The notes below the pieces were generated by a model. That model worked only from the letters and a program-made list of their open reading frames with translations, did not search any database and was not told the DNA's origin. From positions 1-5,512 of the forward strand of contig UQRJ01000210.1 in assembly GCA_900543345.1 (NCBI GenBank): a DNA stretch of 5,512 nt. Direction: 5' to 3'. This DNA is from an uncultured Sporolactobacillus sp. (GTDB taxonomy: Bacteria > Bacillota > Bacilli > Bacillales > Sporolactobacillaceae). Positions 4,861 through 5,512 of this stretch are shown one piece after another (within the stretch, counting starts at the first letter, position 1; every line of letters starts with the position of its first letter). The translations under genes were made by a program, and so were the position numbers.

Positions 4861-5512
4861 ATGATCAAAAAAATACTTGCCTTAACACTCGCAGGGGCCA
4901 TCGCCCTGCCGTTTATCTCAACCGGTCAGGCCGAAGCGGCCAAACCGGCAGTCAAAACAACCACGTTCAAGTTCGTGCGGCTGTTTAACCCGTGGAAGCT
5001 CAAGGACGGCCAGATCTCCGATTTGGACGAAATCCTCAGCCGACTTGGCATCAGCGTTGACTGGACTGCTCCATCGCAAGCCGCAGGGCAGTCCGGCACA
5101 CCGGTGAAAGAAAAACCAAAATCGCCGGAAAAAGAGCAACAGCCGGACTCATCGGCTCCGGCCAAAACGGCCGTACCGGCAAAACCGGCCGGAAATCAGG
5201 AGCAGTCGCCAACACAGGAGCAGCCAAAACCCGCGGAAAATCAACAGCCTGAAGCCGAGCAACCGTCCAAGCAGGAAGAGCAACCGTCTTCGGAAACGGC
5301 AGGCGATCTGAGCGCTTACGAGAAAAAAGTCGTTGATTTAACCAATGCCGAGCGGACAAAGGCCGGACTAAAGGCCCTCAAAGCCGATAACGGTACACTG
5401 TCGAAAATGGCGCGCGCCAAGTCCGCAGACATGCGCGACAAGAACTATTTCGACCATCAGTCGCCAACGTACGGTTCGCCGTTCGATATGATGAAACAGT
5501 ACGGCATCACCT
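4861..5512 (+). CDS. ykwD: YkwD-like secreted CAP-domain protein (3' end outside the window)
   Basis: This is a secreted protein of the bacterial SCP/CAP (PF00188) type; the role in Bacillus is unknown, though a cell-wall or extracellular location is likely. The 217 visible codons begin with a signal peptide, MIKKILALTLAGAIALPFIS, with a predicted cut after AEA (about residue 26). A conserved globular part follows to about 70 (FVRLFNPWKLKDGQISDLDE at 38-57). Then comes a disordered linker (about 71-148) rich in Pro, Glu, Gln, Lys and Ser, and the CAP domain from about 152: YEKKVVDLTNAERTKAGLK, then KMARAKSADMRDKNYFDHQS, with the conserved His199 in NYFDH and Glu164 in NAER. The match in this second part to Bacillus YkwD is long. 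GGAGG (4846-4850) precedes the ATG by ten bases. The remaining CAP core is beyond the window. Confidence 0.93.
   Translation, partial: MIKKILALTLAGAIALPFISTGQAEAAKPAVKTTTFKFVRLFNPWKLKDGQISDLDEILSRLGISVDWTAPSQAAGQSGTPVKEKPKSPEKEQQPDSSAPAKTAVPAKPAGNQEQSPTQEQPKPAENQQPEAEQPSKQEEQPSSETAGDLSAYEKKVVDLTNAERTKAGLKALKADNGTLSKMARAKSADMRDKNYFDHQSPTYGSPFDMMKQYGIT

Noticed and set aside
5051..5359. Minus-strand frame within the ykwD-like gene
   Set aside because: It lies within the disordered Pro/Glu/Gln-rich linker coding region on the opposite strand, has no ribosome binding site, and overlaps a well supported gene.

Overview
The window looks like chromosomal DNA of an endospore-forming Firmicute of the order Bacillales, of moderate GC. 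The evidence is a SufC ATPase, a SigI/RsgI stress sigma pair, a Bacillus-type GcvH next to a YusI-type ArsC-like protein, two CotF-family spore coat proteins and a YkwD-type secreted CAP protein. Genus cannot be fixed from this sequence. A Sporolactobacillaceae-like or related Bacillales lineage is only a guess. Nothing looks like a mobile element, CRISPR array, rRNA or tRNA.

Layout. The left two thirds is read on the minus strand. From high to low coordinates it carries the YusI-like gene (3635-3261), gcvH (3177-2788), sigI (2540-1779), rsgI (about 1754-819) and the start of sufC (217 down past base 1). A strong intrinsic terminator at 740-779 closes sigI-rsgI. About 520 bases with no convincing gene (218-739) separate it from sufC and hold candidate suf promoters and several small inverted repeats. 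The right third is read on the plus strand: a translationally coupled pair of coat genes (3783-4061 and 4058-4396), an intrinsic terminator (4413-4443), about 420 bases with at most one tiny ORF, and a ykwD-like gene (from 4861) that runs off the window.

How the genes relate. SigI is an alternative sigma factor of the envelope and heat stress response, and RsgI is its membrane anti-sigma factor. The ykwD-like gene encodes a secreted, probably wall-associated protein. The sequence just upstream of it contains ACCCC and CGAA elements resembling SigI promoters, so it may be a nearby SigI target. GcvH, the YusI-like protein and SufC are housekeeping functions (glycine cleavage and lipoyl carrier, thiol-redox/ArsC fold, Fe-S cluster assembly). 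The coat genes have a forespore (sigma-G-like) promoter candidate in the divergent gap shared with the YusI-like gene.

Most notable points. First, RsgI lacks the Asn-Pro pair at which family members are reported to self-cleave; it has Arg-Thr there. Second, the conserved N-terminus of RsgI can only be reached from a CTG codon, or by a +1 shift from an ATG seven bases upstream. Third, the ykwD-like gene has a SigI-like promoter candidate. I see no clearly new multi-gene system here; the divergent RsgI is the best lead.
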